Positions 41,136 through 53,200 of a stretch of 64,000 nucleotides of DNA are shown piece after piece. The stretch lies in contig NC_051101.1 of NCBI RefSeq assembly GCF_901709675.1, forward strand, positions 4,734,501 through 4,798,500, written 5' to 3'. Made by a program: the position numbers and the translations under genes. The notes beneath the pieces are model-generated. The model worked only from the letters and a program-made list of their open reading frames with translations, did not search any database and was not told where the DNA came from. The stretch comes from Syngnathus acus (lineage: Eukaryota > Chordata > Actinopteri > Syngnathiformes > Syngnathidae). How positions within the stretch are numbered: position 1 is the first letter of the stretch; each line of letters opens with the position of its first letter.

Positions 41136-41170
41136 CTAGTGGATGGGGGGGTTCAAATCCCTGCTCTTAT
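41136..41170 (+). mobile_element. Possible tRNA-like SINE remnant
   Basis: GACTAGTGGATGGGGGGGTTCAAATCCCTGC contains a good RNA polymerase III B-box (GGTTCAAATCC at 41150-41160). There is no clear A-box or body, so this is only a possible remnant. Confidence 0.2.
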
Positions 41171-41544
41171 GTAGTATATTCACTTCAAACAATAAAGCCT
41201 ATGTAGGAATGGCGAAAAATATTTTGTTGGTTTTTCATAATTGTATTTTTCTTGATGTTTCATCTTGTGTTCTGTGAAATGAAGTTGTGTTGAGAAGTTG
41301 TGTTGAGTTAAGCCAGTATATCATGAGCCGCGAGTGAGTGCGCAATGTACGAAATGTTTTTTCGTCAGGGTTTCTAAAAGGTTGCAAACAGTTTTTATCG
41401 TCACAAAGACATTTAGAGTATGACACATGTAAAAAAATAACACTTGGTCCATTTGTTGCCTGTGAGATACCACCGTGGCAATTTGAAATACAGTTATGTA
41501 GTTTACCCAAGTGTTCATCAGAAACAAGGCATAGGTTTTATTCC

Positions 41545-41578
41545 AACCATCCATCCATTATCTGAACCGCTTATCCAC
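41545..41578 (-). mobile_element. SINE-like tail fragment, minus strand
   Basis: CCATCCATCCATTATCTGAA followed by CCGCTTATCC is the antisense of the (GGAT)n-proximal 3' end of the common SINE-like element. Only the tail remains. Confidence 0.5.
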
Positions 41579-41696
41579 TAACATTATTTATTGTATTATT
41601 GTAAGACGCTGTAACATAATAAATTGTATGAACATTAACCTGGTTTATGTTGATTGATAATCCAATCAGCACACATGTAAACGCTTATTCCAAAAT

Positions 41697-42015
41697 GTTG
41701 GAACAAACCATATGTCTGTGAAATCAGTATGCTCGTATCATTTATTCCCACAAACTAGGAAAAGAAGAGCAAGCAAAAGAAATGACGGGCAAAATACTGA
41801 ACTGGTCTGGTCTGAAACATTGCAGCTCCGTTAGGAAGTGTTAACGTGACGTAACAGTGCAAAAAGGAAAATACACAAAATAACGCTAAAGTTTAAAGTA
41901 GATGGAGCGATGTTTTGTTGACACGGAAGTCACTACGGCTTCTTTTACTTCCTACTATCACTGTATTTCCGGTACATTTGATTAGTCTGCGCATGTCAAA
42001 AGGATTTGTTCCAAC
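41697..42015. mobile_element. Candidate MITE with 11-bp inverted ends
   Basis: GTTGGAACAAA at 41697-41707 is matched in inverted orientation by TTTGTTCCAAC at 42005-42015, bracketing about 300 bp of non-coding sequence. Weaker inverted similarity (CAATCAG / CTAATCAG) continues outside. No target duplication is obvious, so this could be chance. Confidence 0.25.
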
Positions 42016-44483
42016 GATAATGCGATACAGCTTTTATATTAACTCTAATCAGATTGTACAGGTATCTTATGATCAAGATGGTAAAATGGAATCGGACTCA
42101 AAAGCATTACTGAAAAAAAAATCTTTTTAGTATCAATGTGGCCCCAAACATCACACAAACCCACATCAATATGCATCTTAAACAACCGCTACCCTTCTTA
42201 CCCATACCACACAGTAACAGTACATATAAACAATTAGTCTATTCAACAGTAGCAACTGATTAAATTGTTATAAGAATCTTAGCTTTCTGAGATTCAGCAT
42301 ACATATTATATAATGTGTGCTCAGCATCCTCGCATTTACAGAAACAGAAAGAGTTCAACACTGTCACTGAGCTATGCACTTACCGGGATTAAGAAAGGCA
42401 ACAATGCCAAAAACAATGACAGTATAAAGTAACTGATGCTGTTTAAAAATGCAAAGGCTTCTATTGAACAGGCAGTGTGGTACACATATCAGAAGGCCTG
42501 CAGTCCACTGTTGTAATTTCTTTCAGGAGCATGCACAACACACATGGAAGAATTTAGACACGTATGCATGTTTAGTTACAGTGGGAATCTAAATTTCTGT
42601 CTGTGTTTTTGCAAAGCACATATTTTCATCCACTCACATAATTGCAGGTAAAACAGGTAGGCACCCTCCCCTTACACTCTCAACTATGGACACACATGCA
42701 ATCAGTTGTCTAGTGGCTAATATCTTTCCAAGGTCAAACCTGACAAGGTATTCCAATGAGATTAAGTGTCATCAGTGTGGCTTTAGTCTTTTTCTTCTCA
42801 TTGCTCTTGGAAATGCTGAAGCTGACTGGTCCCTTGGAGTAGTAAACAAAAGTAAATGTAGATTTCTCAGGCGGGTCATGTTGCAGATATATCTAATATA
42901 AAATATTTAATTTGAACTTTAAATTGTTATAACTTCTCATTAGTATTACAAAATGTGTTCATTTCGGTCGTGTTACAATGTGAAAAAACATACAGGGACA
43001 GCCACTTAGTCATTACTGTATATGTTTCTTCTCAATCTTTTTGTCAAAATCCAGTTTTGCCTTTTTTTTACCTTAAACTGCTCAAGGAGATTTATTAGTA
43101 TTAGGTTGTTTTTTTTTCAAAATGTGCAAGTACACAAAAGTTGAATGTGGCGCTGAGTCTGCACTCCATGAATGATTTGAACTCAGTTCCTAGTGCTGAC
43201 AGCTTATTTAGAGATCATTACAGAATTTGAGACGGGCCGGATGATCACCTTATTGCTAAGTAGCAGGCTTGTCAGTGTGTCATGCAGCATTTGGTGCACT
43301 GCATTTCACACTAAATTTGACACTTGGGCCTTTGGTGGCAACAATGAGGATTTTGTCATCACCTCTCAAGTGCCAACTCGATGTCCAATTACGCTCCAGC
43401 TTCTAATTTAATTACAGTAGGAGAAGAAATAGGTTGATTCAATTCATTTCAATTAGTTCAGATTGGACCAGTCAGATCAAATTCTGCTCATCTCAAGGTG
43501 GGAGCGATCCGTCACATTTTATTTCCACTGAAATAATAAATGTGTCCGAAACCCACTGTTCACAGAAGAGACACGAGCAGATGATATTACACCTCCTGAT
43601 CTTTGACACATCTTTTGCATCTTTAAACACCACAACCTTCAGGGCATTCTCACAGGCAATTGATACAACTGCTAATGTAGTACTAATTCATCATGTTCAC
43701 TATAAGCAATATGTAAGCACTGGTGTCAGTGTTTTCAATTCCTATTTATATATCATAAACCAATCAGCCCACATCAATCTTTATAAAGACAAGAACTGCA
43801 TGATATTTTTGTAATACAGTAATTTTGAAGGATTCTATGTTTGGTTTTGTTTTGGTTTTGGTATGACATCAACCACTAAGGAAGGCTAGAGATGGCCTAA
43901 CATTAGAGAAGCAGAAAACTTTCTTCCTGCCTAATATGGTTGTTTTACTTCCAATTTCTCTTACCACAGCATGGCCATACATCTGAAATGTATTAATGTT
44001 ATCTTCCAACTTCCCATTTTCTGTACTTCTCTTTGTACTTTTGGCAAGGTACATCTTGGACTGGTCGCACAGCCATTTACTGTAATTTTAATTTGCATTT
44101 AATTTTTAATTCATTTTATTTTAAATGCATTTCACAGATACTTCCTTGAATTACTTTAAATGTTAAAATCTCACCATGACACAATTTAGCCACACAGGAA
44201 CACTAATAGGGGGATACGGAATTTGAATTTGCGAGGCAGAATTCATGGAGTTGCCCAATGACAAAAACCCGATCAGCTGTTTGAGTGGCTGACAGTCTTG
44301 TGCCAGATGCACACTAAAGATATTATGACAAAACAAGAATTAAACGACTATGAACCAGGGTTATTTAGCAATTTATACTTATTTAATAAAAGCTGCTATT
44401 AAGTCACTACTTTTTATGAAATATGAAACATAGAAAACATTAAACGAGGTATCCATTATCTGATCGGGCACTGCTCACTCTGA

Positions 44484-44485
<2 letters not shown>
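42016..44485. other. Non-coding flank
   Basis: No gene or recognised repeat. The sequence is AT-rich and unique-looking. Confidence 0.4.

Positions 44486-44540
<55 letters not shown>
44486..44540. repeat. (GT)n(TA)n compound microsatellite
   Basis: GT dinucleotides to 44522 and then TA to 44540. Confidence 0.97.
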
Positions 44541-44644
44541 CAGCTGTTCCTCTAAATTATTGTAGAAATCAATCCAATGAACAAATTATAATCATGAACC
44601 GCTTAAAAATATTTAAATAGCATCACACTATTGAGGGGTGGGGG

Positions 44645-44690
44645 GGCTCACACTTGAACGCACGATCGGGAGTCTAAGCCGGTCTCAAAC
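44645..44690 (-). mobile_element. Possible tRNA-like SINE head, minus strand
   Basis: CTCACACTTGAACGCACGAT followed by CGGGAGTCTAAG resembles the antisense of a tRNA T-arm/anticodon-arm region, as in tRNA-derived SINE heads. It is degraded, and no body is identified. Confidence 0.2.
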
Positions 44691-46320
44691 TCCCCATGTC
44701 ACATGAATGGGTGACTACATCATCTTCAAGGCGAGATCTTGCAGTTTACCTGTCAATGCTGTGCCATGATCACAGTGAGTCTACTTCTGTTTCCGCAATG
44801 TCAAGCATGATGGGGTAGGGTGTACTGCACCTGCAACTGCCCTGATTTTTATGCATGGATTTGCTGAGAAAATACCATGTTCATCCCACACCAGCACTTT
44901 AGGCCAAATAAGGTACTTTTCTGGGGTAGCAAGGTCAGTCTGAGGCCACACGGGTGTGACCACGAGTGCATAATAAATGACACTTCATAAATCAGGCCTC
45001 TTGGTTGTTTTTTCCCTGGTGGGGTGGTTTCTTGTATACAAATAAGAGGCACAAGCTGGAGCCCATAAGCAATACCTGATTCTTTTCACAATCATTTCTC
45101 TTGTTCTGCTGGCAAATCATAATAGTTTAAACAAATATGACAAAAACATTTTAATTGCAAACTCTCCTTTACTGGATTAATGTACAACAATCAGACCTAC
45201 ACTTATGATTACAGAATGCAAGTTGTCTCATCAGTTCAAGTCAAATATTTCCAAAGTTATTAATGCTCTACAAATGACTGGTAACATGAAGAAGTATTTA
45301 GGTATTTTTCCAAACACAGCTTTTAAAGAATATCCAGTGAAACTATCAGGAGCTTTGTTGTATTGATGACAAAGCAGACTCTGCTCTCTTATTGGTCCAG
45401 GTTGACTCAGCACTGTCTGGAGCTGCCATATGCTGCAACAGAGGTGTGTGGGTGTGGGTGTTTGAGCGTGTGTACGTGCGTGCGCGTGTGCGCACGTGTC
45501 ATGGCACTAGTTGCGCAAATACGTCTCATATGCTTGCTGTTCACTGCCTCGGCAATTTCTGACAATGGTATAAATACATTTTAATAAATAAATAAATAAA
45601 TAAATAAACTATTATTTACCCTTGGTGTCTTCGTCACTGTCCTGGCCTCCCACCTCGGTCTATATCCTCAGCAGAAGCAAGAGAAGTTGCCGCAAACTGC
45701 TGCGGCAAAGAGAGAAGAGGCTGCTCACTCGATAGAAATGAGTCGGTGCATCTTGAGGTGAACAGAGAGCACAAGCAAAGCAGATCGTTTTACCTGACTC
45801 TATGCTTCCAAAGGGGATGAAAATGGGTAAAATGTTTGTTTGGGTGATTACACGTTTTCCTCTGCTTTCTCTCTCTCTCCCTTTCGATTCCATCCTACTT
45901 TCCAACCCCCACCGCACCAGAGTGCATTCTCGGTGATGGGGCTCCGATATGCTGCAGTCTGCTTCAAGGTTTGGAATATATGGAATGCATATATCGAATG
46001 AACCGGTTTCCACCTTTTTTTTTCATATGTGTAATTATGCAAAGTAAAATAAGAGTAATACACACTGTATTACTTGGGAAATTGTACTGAAATTTTCTTT
46101 TCAAAATCATGCCCATCCCATTCCCCGACAGCGCATCTTCCCAAGCACCCTCCTCTCCCGCTCCTTCAGTGCTGGTGCGCGTGCGTGTGGCCCACCCTGA
46201 GATTAAATGGCACCTCGTCTTGAATGGCAACGTACACGTTTCCCCTCTCCTTTCATCATCAGTAGACTCACGATTAGGCCCACGGAGAAGATTGTAAAAG
46301 GCGCAAGGAAGGGAAAAGAG
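44691..46320. other. Non-coding flank
   Basis: No gene is seen. A GT/GC-rich alternating run lies at about 45450-45500 and an (AATA)n run at 45583-45608. Confidence 0.4.
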
Positions 46321-46730
46321 AGAAAAGGATCTTCATTCCTCCCGCCTTTGTGATGATATTGATGATGATGATGGCCAAGTGGACAGTTTGATTTTTGTGT
46401 GCCGAGCTAGTTATAAAGAATCAATAATATATCAAGGGGGTAACTTTGGTGATAAAGGACTTCAGCCACTCCGGCTATTCATCATAAGTCTGTAGCAAGC
46501 AGATAGGTCAAAAGAAATTATATTGCTCTAAAGAGTGTGTCTCCTTATCTCTCGGTAGCAGGGGAGAGGAGGACAAGCCGATCGATACAGTGGCCGCCGT
46601 GGACTCTTTGCAATTATCAATAGCTGATTTTGTCTTCCCGGGGCTGCATCTATTAATACCAGATAATAACGGGCTTTTGGACATAACTTCTACAGGGATG
46701 ATCGAATGAGTGGTGAAAGAAAAGTTTGCT
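46321..46730. promoter_or_regulatory. Candidate proximal enhancer block C
   Basis: About 400 bp of non-repetitive, balanced sequence lies 1.8-2.2 kb upstream of the sall3 start codon. Cores seen include GATAAAGG, CAATTATCAATAGCTG near 46612, TATTAATACCAGATAATAAC near 46651 and CCGATCGATAC. The density of TAAT/ATCAAT cores in this position suggests a promoter-proximal regulatory element. No alignment was possible. Confidence 0.3.
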
Positions 46731-47290
46731 CCGGACGACCTTGTTGCCAGCAGATTTGTCTCGTATAAGGTGGGGACAGGGGCATGCAGTCAAACAAACA
46801 AGGTGTGTGCGTCTGTGCGTGTGTGCGTGCAGTTGAGCCCCTCACCCCTCGCAATGAAAACGTTCACGTTGTACGAGTTGAATGCAGTATACCACGTCTG
46901 ATGATTTTGCATATTAAATTACTTTGGGGCCTTTTACCCCGCGGTGAATAAACTAAAACATTACATTGATTTCTTATTAATGACACGCATTTTGGCTCCA
47001 ACGCTATATCATGTGTGCTGTCATTTGCACTTCATATTTCAAATTCACACTTTCTGTGATTAATCAGTATCCTTTTGCAATAAATCGAAAACCATGCATA
47101 ATAAATGTGAAATTATATGATTCAATTAATATGGCAATTGCACAAATCTCAGCGTAAAAGCGTGTGTTGTTGCGCAATTGTAGTTGTATGAACATGTGAT
47201 GACACAAATGATCACATCATCTCATCATGGGAAAAAAATTAACATAATTAAATTAAAGAATCTCAAATTCGTATGACAGCTTGAAAGGCT
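46731..47290. other. Non-coding upstream flank
   Basis: AT-rich sequence after a short GT-rich run (about 46802-46835). No gene or repeat family is recognised. Confidence 0.4.
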
Positions 47291-48538
47291 GACTGGTAGA
47301 ATGTGGGATGGGAGTTCAAATAAAATGTGGGTGTTGACACGGGAGGGTGAGGACGGTCCATTCAACAGCAACGTGGTGGTACATCCTAGCGGCGGCGTGA
47401 AGCAATGGGCTGAGCCTGCTGCCTTGGTGGGGGTTAAACACTCACACTCGCCGCTAGTCCCCACTCACACGGAGCCCGCCCGCGCGACCCTCCGCAAGAC
47501 CGGTGGGCCGCTCCAAGAGAACTTGTGAACGGGCCTTGACGCGGAAGTCATCGACGAGAAAAAAAAAAAGGAGAGGCCCGGCAAATCAAGAGACGACTTT
47601 TATTTTTTAAGAAGCGAAAAAGGAGAGCAGAACACTTGGAGAGGAGAAGGAGGAGCGTGCGCGCTGTCTTCGAAACTATTCACATCCAACTTACTCTTTT
47701 TTTTTTTTTTTTTGCTGGGGCGAAAGCGGTTTGGTCACTGTCAAGGGAGCATCGTGGGACATTTTTTGAAAATCGTAAACTTTGGCTTTGGACAACTCTG
47801 GTAACAACTTGTCGCTCTTGTCAATAACTTTACACGCCTATAAGCATGCGTCCCTATATTAAATCGCTTGAAATGATCGAAGTTTCAGCTGCGTAGGAAA
47901 ACAACCACTTGTAAGAGGAAAAAGTACCTGAACGTAGCCAAAAAAGTGTGAACCAAAGATGTCAAAGTAATGAAGATGAAGAAAACGGCTTGAAGGAGCA
48001 CTTGCAAGTCAGTGCGCTTCGAGGGAAGAGGGCGAGGAAGAACAGTCCATGCAGAAGTACCCCCCCGCCCCCCCCCACCCCCCATCCATCCCAAAGTGCT
48101 CGGCATAACAAGAGATTTGTGTGTTGTTTTGTTGAGGGGGAGGTAAAGAGAAAAGAGACGGATAAAGTCCGATTGTGAGGCGGCTAATTGCTCAGTCGCT
48201 CTCTCATTAGCATATCCAATGCGCGTCCGTTGGACTCCAGCCAATCCTCCCCACCTTCACACGGTGCCACTCATCTCCAAGCATTATTCACTATCATAAT
48301 TATTATACCGACATGCGCAATCCCACGCACAGCCGCGACAGCGGCTAATTCTATAGTTTGCCCCTGCACTCTGCCTGAACACTCTTTTTGGAGAAGAACT
48401 TTGGCGAGTCGGACCGGTGCGCACTGCGCTGATGTGTCTGAGCCGCGCGCACACGTACAGCCCCGGAGCCCCAAAGCAGAAGCAACGGCCGAACCAGCGG
48501 ACACCAGTGCCAGCACCTCAACCAGAATCAGCACCAGC
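47291..48538 (+). promoter_or_regulatory. Putative sall3 promoter and 5' leader
   Basis: Sequence just upstream of the coding start becomes richer in CpG (CGCCCGCGCGACCC near 47477; CGCGCGCACACG near 48446). It contains a T17 run at 47697-47713, a C-rich tract at 48060-48083, two CCAAT boxes at 48216-48220 and 48241-48245, and an octamer-like ATTAGCAT just before the first. No TATA box is decisive, and the transcription start cannot be placed from sequence. A poorly contexted out-of-frame ATG at 48432 opens a small upstream frame that overlaps the coding start. Confidence 0.4.
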
Positions 48539-48599
48539 ATGTCCCGGCGCAAGCAAGCCAAGCCGCAGCACCTCAAATCGGAAGAAGATGCGCCAATGA
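48432..48599 (+). other. Overlapping upstream ORF in the sall3 leader
   Basis: ATG at 48432 (weak context: C at -3, T at +4) opens a 55-codon frame ending at 48599, out of frame with sall3 and overlapping its first 61 nt. If the transcript starts upstream of 48432, this could lower or tune initiation at the sall3 AUG. The encoded P/A/R-rich peptide has no recognisable domain. Confidence 0.3.
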
Positions 48600-48620
48600 G
48601 CGGGATCATGTCTCAGCATG
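48539..48620 (+). CDS. sall3: sall3 coding exon 1
   Basis: It encodes residues 1-27 plus one base of codon 28, starting [17 protein letters not shown]. The first twelve residues are the conserved SALL motif that binds RBBP4/NuRD. The ATG has A at -3, and it is the first ATG in its reading frame, which is open upstream to about 48188 without another ATG. That supports this start. The exon ends CATG, followed by a strong donor GTGAGT at 48621. Vertebrate SALL genes typically have such a tiny first coding exon followed by a long intron and a giant second exon, as here. Confidence 0.93.
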
Positions 48621-50194
48621 GTGAGTCCAAACTATACCTCCCGAGTCCAAAAGTGTGTGCGTGTGTGTTTTTTTTATATACTTATCTTGTTGAAGAGATT
48701 TTTTGTCCGTAATGTGTTGATTGAAACCATATAGGAAAAGTCCAGCAAATTATTAGGAGGCTCTTTGTAAGTTGAAACCCATTCTCCAAGGTGACGTGAC
48801 AACCGTCGCGTCGGAATTTCATTTTTTTTCCATTTTAAATAATAATACAAGACATTATTTTACTGTTGTTTTGATGTTTTTATTAAATAACACAGTTTGC
48901 ACACAGATTGCATTTTGACAGGCCTTTTTAAAGGCCCGTCAAAATGCAATAGCATTTTAACAATTTTCTTTGGTTTCACCGGATGATTGTAGTCATTAAT
49001 ATCATTTGAATGAACAATTTTGAATGGATATTTTTTTTCAATGTTAAATTGATGATATACAAAATACACATTAAAAGAAACATGCTCACAACTAATAGAT
49101 GACAACATATTTGTGACACTCTTTCACACTTCAACCTTTTTCCCCCAAAACTCTAATGAAACCAACGTTTAACAATGACTCTTTAAAAAAATGTTATTGT
49201 GCTGCATGAGAGACATAGTTGTCCCTCTGCGCCTCTCTGTCTTCACAAGGGCCATACAAAAAACGCTAATTCCGGTGCAGGTCGAAGCCTTGTTTTGTCA
49301 TGTAAATGTTTTTTGTTTACCCCCCACCCCCCCTCACACAAATTTAGCACACTTGATTTGTTGCCTTCTCTCTCACTATGTCGGCATTATTGGTTGACAC
49401 AGCTTGCCATGTGGGGAAAATTGACAATCATGTTTTAAAAGAACTGTATTTTAAAAATCTTTAAATGGTAGAAATTCCACACTTTAAATTATTAATTGTG
49501 AAAAAAGATTATCCATATTTACATTGAACGGTGTTAAAATATGTAAGGTTCAATGTATATATTGTTACATGACAATAAATACAGACCATCTAATTTATAA
49601 CTATATATTTTTTCCTTGTTAAATAACTACCAGAATATTCATGCATCTAAGGAAGCTAAAAAATAAGTAAACTTAGAAGATTTAAATTGTAATTCCCAGT
49701 AAATAATGAAGTTTGCATAATTATAACTACAGTATGTATTTGTAAATGATCATCATTTTAAAAAGTTTCACCCCTTTACCCTGTGAATCTGCAGGCTTTT
49801 TGGGGTACAAATCTGTTGTATAGTCATTATGAAGCTCTCTTTTGCGCGAGTGTTTGTGTGTGCATGTGTGTGTTTGTGCGTGTGTATGTGTGTGTGCGCG
49901 CGTGTGCGTTTGGTGGCTGTGGTTCCTTGAATGTGATTTTTTACTTATGATTTAAGAATATATTATTAGTAGACACATTACTCCTCTTTGAATATGCAAT
50001 GATGGCCCTTGGAAGTCATAGACAAATATGTAAAGTTGCATTGTTTGATATAGTCCTTGAATATTTTCAATCCAGCAATCCCATCTCACTTACAGTGAAG
50101 ACAACTTTGACTTGAAAAATTATGTCTTAAACTTGATTGTTCCTCACCTTAACATCCTGGTGAGACATTGAAGTGTATCTTTGGTTGTAAAAGG

Positions 50195-50292
<98 letters not shown>

Positions 50293-53200
50293 CACACACA
50301 CACTCACAATTACACACGCGCAGGCACACACACGTACACACCGATCGTGTCTGCCATTGTTTTTAAGAGTGTTAGTAGCAGTGGAATGTTCTTCACTCTC
50401 CTTATTTCAGGCGTAAACTGGCCCTCTTGTTTTCATGGAGAACAGAAATTTCAGAGAAACGATCGGCAAACATTTTTTTCCCCCACTGCAAATCGGTGAC
50501 ACACAAAGCTCGGAACAATATCTGAAGCTACCTTACAGGTGACACGCCACTGTGTTGCAGCATGATAAAACTCAGCGGCTTGTTCATGCAGTATCATTGA
50601 TCCTGACCTCTGGAAATCAAGTATTTTGATCATAAAATCTATTTCTTATAAGTTGAAGAAGTAAGTCATAGATCTGATTGGGTGTTTTGTATTTTTGGCT
50701 ACAGAGGCAAAACCTGCAAGTAGAGACTACCCTAACTTTGTTTGATCTGTTTGACTGATTGTCAAGTTGATGTCACCTTCATGTATGTATGACTTTGGCA
50801 AGTGTCTTCTAGCCCATGTGTGTCATAGCATCTGCCTCTCGGGCCTTCTGGACATTTGCCCCACCCCAGGGGTTTTGGGGTTTGTGTGCGTGTGTTAAGA
50901 TTGGGGGGCGGGTTGCTTTGGGTGCTTAGGAGTGCTTTTAAAAAGCTTGCTGACTTAACCTTTGTCCAGCTCAGCCGAGCAAGTCCAGCAGCTCGGTGTC
51001 AAGATCCTTAAACAATTAGAACATGGATGCCGTTGACCTTGGCTGCACAGCCTTCTGGCGTCCGAGAAAGTGTGAACAGTGACAGGCTTTTCATCTTGTC
51101 GACACTTCCTGTGCAGACAGCGGATTTGAAAATGTGCACGTGCATGTGATGTGAGGGCCGAGGGCACGCACGTTGCTTACAAACACACGATGACCCTTCC
51201 TGTTCTAAAACTTCTGAAAGTGATCTCCACCATAAAGTTAAATACGGCCACAACATACAAGTACAAAGTGAATGTTAATGCGCCACATTGAAAATTATAT
51301 CGCACTCGCTAGTACACATGCATTTGTGTATTGTAACACATCCCAACGCATACTTTCCACATTCCCTGAGAAACAAATGTCTCAAATTATTAATTTTTTA
51401 AAAACCTGAAAAATTCCTTGTATTGTGTGGAATATTTAAGAATTGCTCGGATGCAATCAGTATAATGCAGTGAGAAGCCCCCCGCTGACAGTGTTAACAT
51501 GCAACTCCCTCACCCCACCCCTGCAGTGAGGCTTTGTTTGGCTTTTGTTTTAATCCCCTCTCACCGATGGGTGCAGGCTGGTGGACCACCCACACAGACT
51601 ACCATAATGTCTTCAAGAAGGCACTTAAATATGACTCACTTCAATACAGTTCTGTTTTAATTACCTTTCTGTACTGAGAACACGTGGAGTATTCATACTT
51701 CAAATCTAGCACAGGCACATTTTTTCTTGCTTGTTTCTTTCATCCTTTCATTTACTTGTTGATGACAGTGGTACTAGCGCTTGTAAGCATTTGGAAGTGA
51801 TATTATCACAAAAAGCCTCATCAAAATCATTTTAGATGTTTTTAGGCTTGCAGAGGAGGATCCTCAATGATTATTGCTTTTTCCATATCGCAAACCTTTT
51901 TCTGAGGGACAGAAGAGCGCTGTTGGATGCTGTATTGAAATTGCTTCCATAAACAAATCGTTCATGTCTCGGCTGCGCTGCATCTCAGGCTTTATGACAA
52001 AGGCCTCTCTGTGAGTGCAGATATGACTGTACCACTCTGCAGCAGAGCCCGACCAAGCGAATGGCACACACTTGAGCCTCTGCAGGTCTGAGGATGCATG
52101 GACTCTTTCGACAAGATGCTTTGTGTGTGTATTGATAGAGCCAAGACGTGGCCTTATTAAAAGTGTGTAAGGGCAAAAAAAGTAATATGGAATTTGGAAC
52201 GATTCATTTATTTAAAATAAATCCTAAGTATATGTCAAATATGATTATAGATTTATAACATGGGGTTAAATCTTAGTACATAATTATTTATGTAGTTAAT
52301 TTTTAGGAAAGAAATGTCAGATGCGCATTTTTTATTTGAATGAAAAATCTCTCCTCATCCAGCTCTCAGTTTGAAACTTAGTTTAGCTTGCCCCCAATCT
52401 ATAACACCAAACACTGACACCCGCCTTTAATGCCACTAATCTATCCTCAGGCATCTTAGCATTGCAAATGATAAATGGTAGAGGCACTGTTAAAATTCTT
52501 TCCTTGTGGATTTTAGTAAATTAAATCTAAAGACCTTCATAAATATGTTGATTTGCAAATAGTTTGATAAGATACATTTAGAATACAGAGAGTTTTACTT
52601 TAAGAAGCAGCAAATAATACCAGTGTGTATTTGTCAATGCTCTATGAATGGTTAAGAATGGCAGCATTTGTAATTGTTCAATATGCCAATGCTCCATTCA
52701 GTGCACAGCACTGTGGTTTTCACAGAATCAGTGGAAAGCATGAATACTTCATCTGATATGTCAGATTAGTGGTTTCACTTAGCATGCCAAAGATTTTTGG
52801 GCATGATAGCAGACACACATATTCAATGTCCACAATTACCCTATTGACTGTGCTCTGCTTAATATTTGCATGGGAGCAAATCAAGACTCTTAAAGCTCAA
52901 ATGAAAAACGTATTCTAGCCTTTTTTGTTTTACCAGCCATGGCTTTTTCATGCTATAAGAAAATCAATAAGTTATGTGCACAAGCAGTCTTATACGCGCC
53001 GCCACAAAATGTCGCCTTCACACTTCGAGCCAAAGTGGTAATTTTAAACTTCTTTTTCAGAGAGCTTTAACATTTCCAGTTGACGCACAAATCTGGTGTC
53101 TTGTGTGATTTGCAATGTTCTAAACCACAATTAAACACGCACATGGATACTCCTAATATAGTAAAGGACACATTTATGTTTCGTGAAACATTGCAAGCCT

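Noticed and set aside
48271-48609. 112-codon minus-strand open frame over exon 1
   Set aside because: It is antisense to the leader and first exon in GC-rich DNA, with no recognisable motif.
48907-48950. Palindrome as a microRNA precursor
   Set aside because: A 2-nt loop and a 21-bp stem are too short and tight for a canonical pre-miRNA.
50144-50416. H/T- and V/C-repeat open frames
   Set aside because: They are translations of the (AC)n microsatellite.
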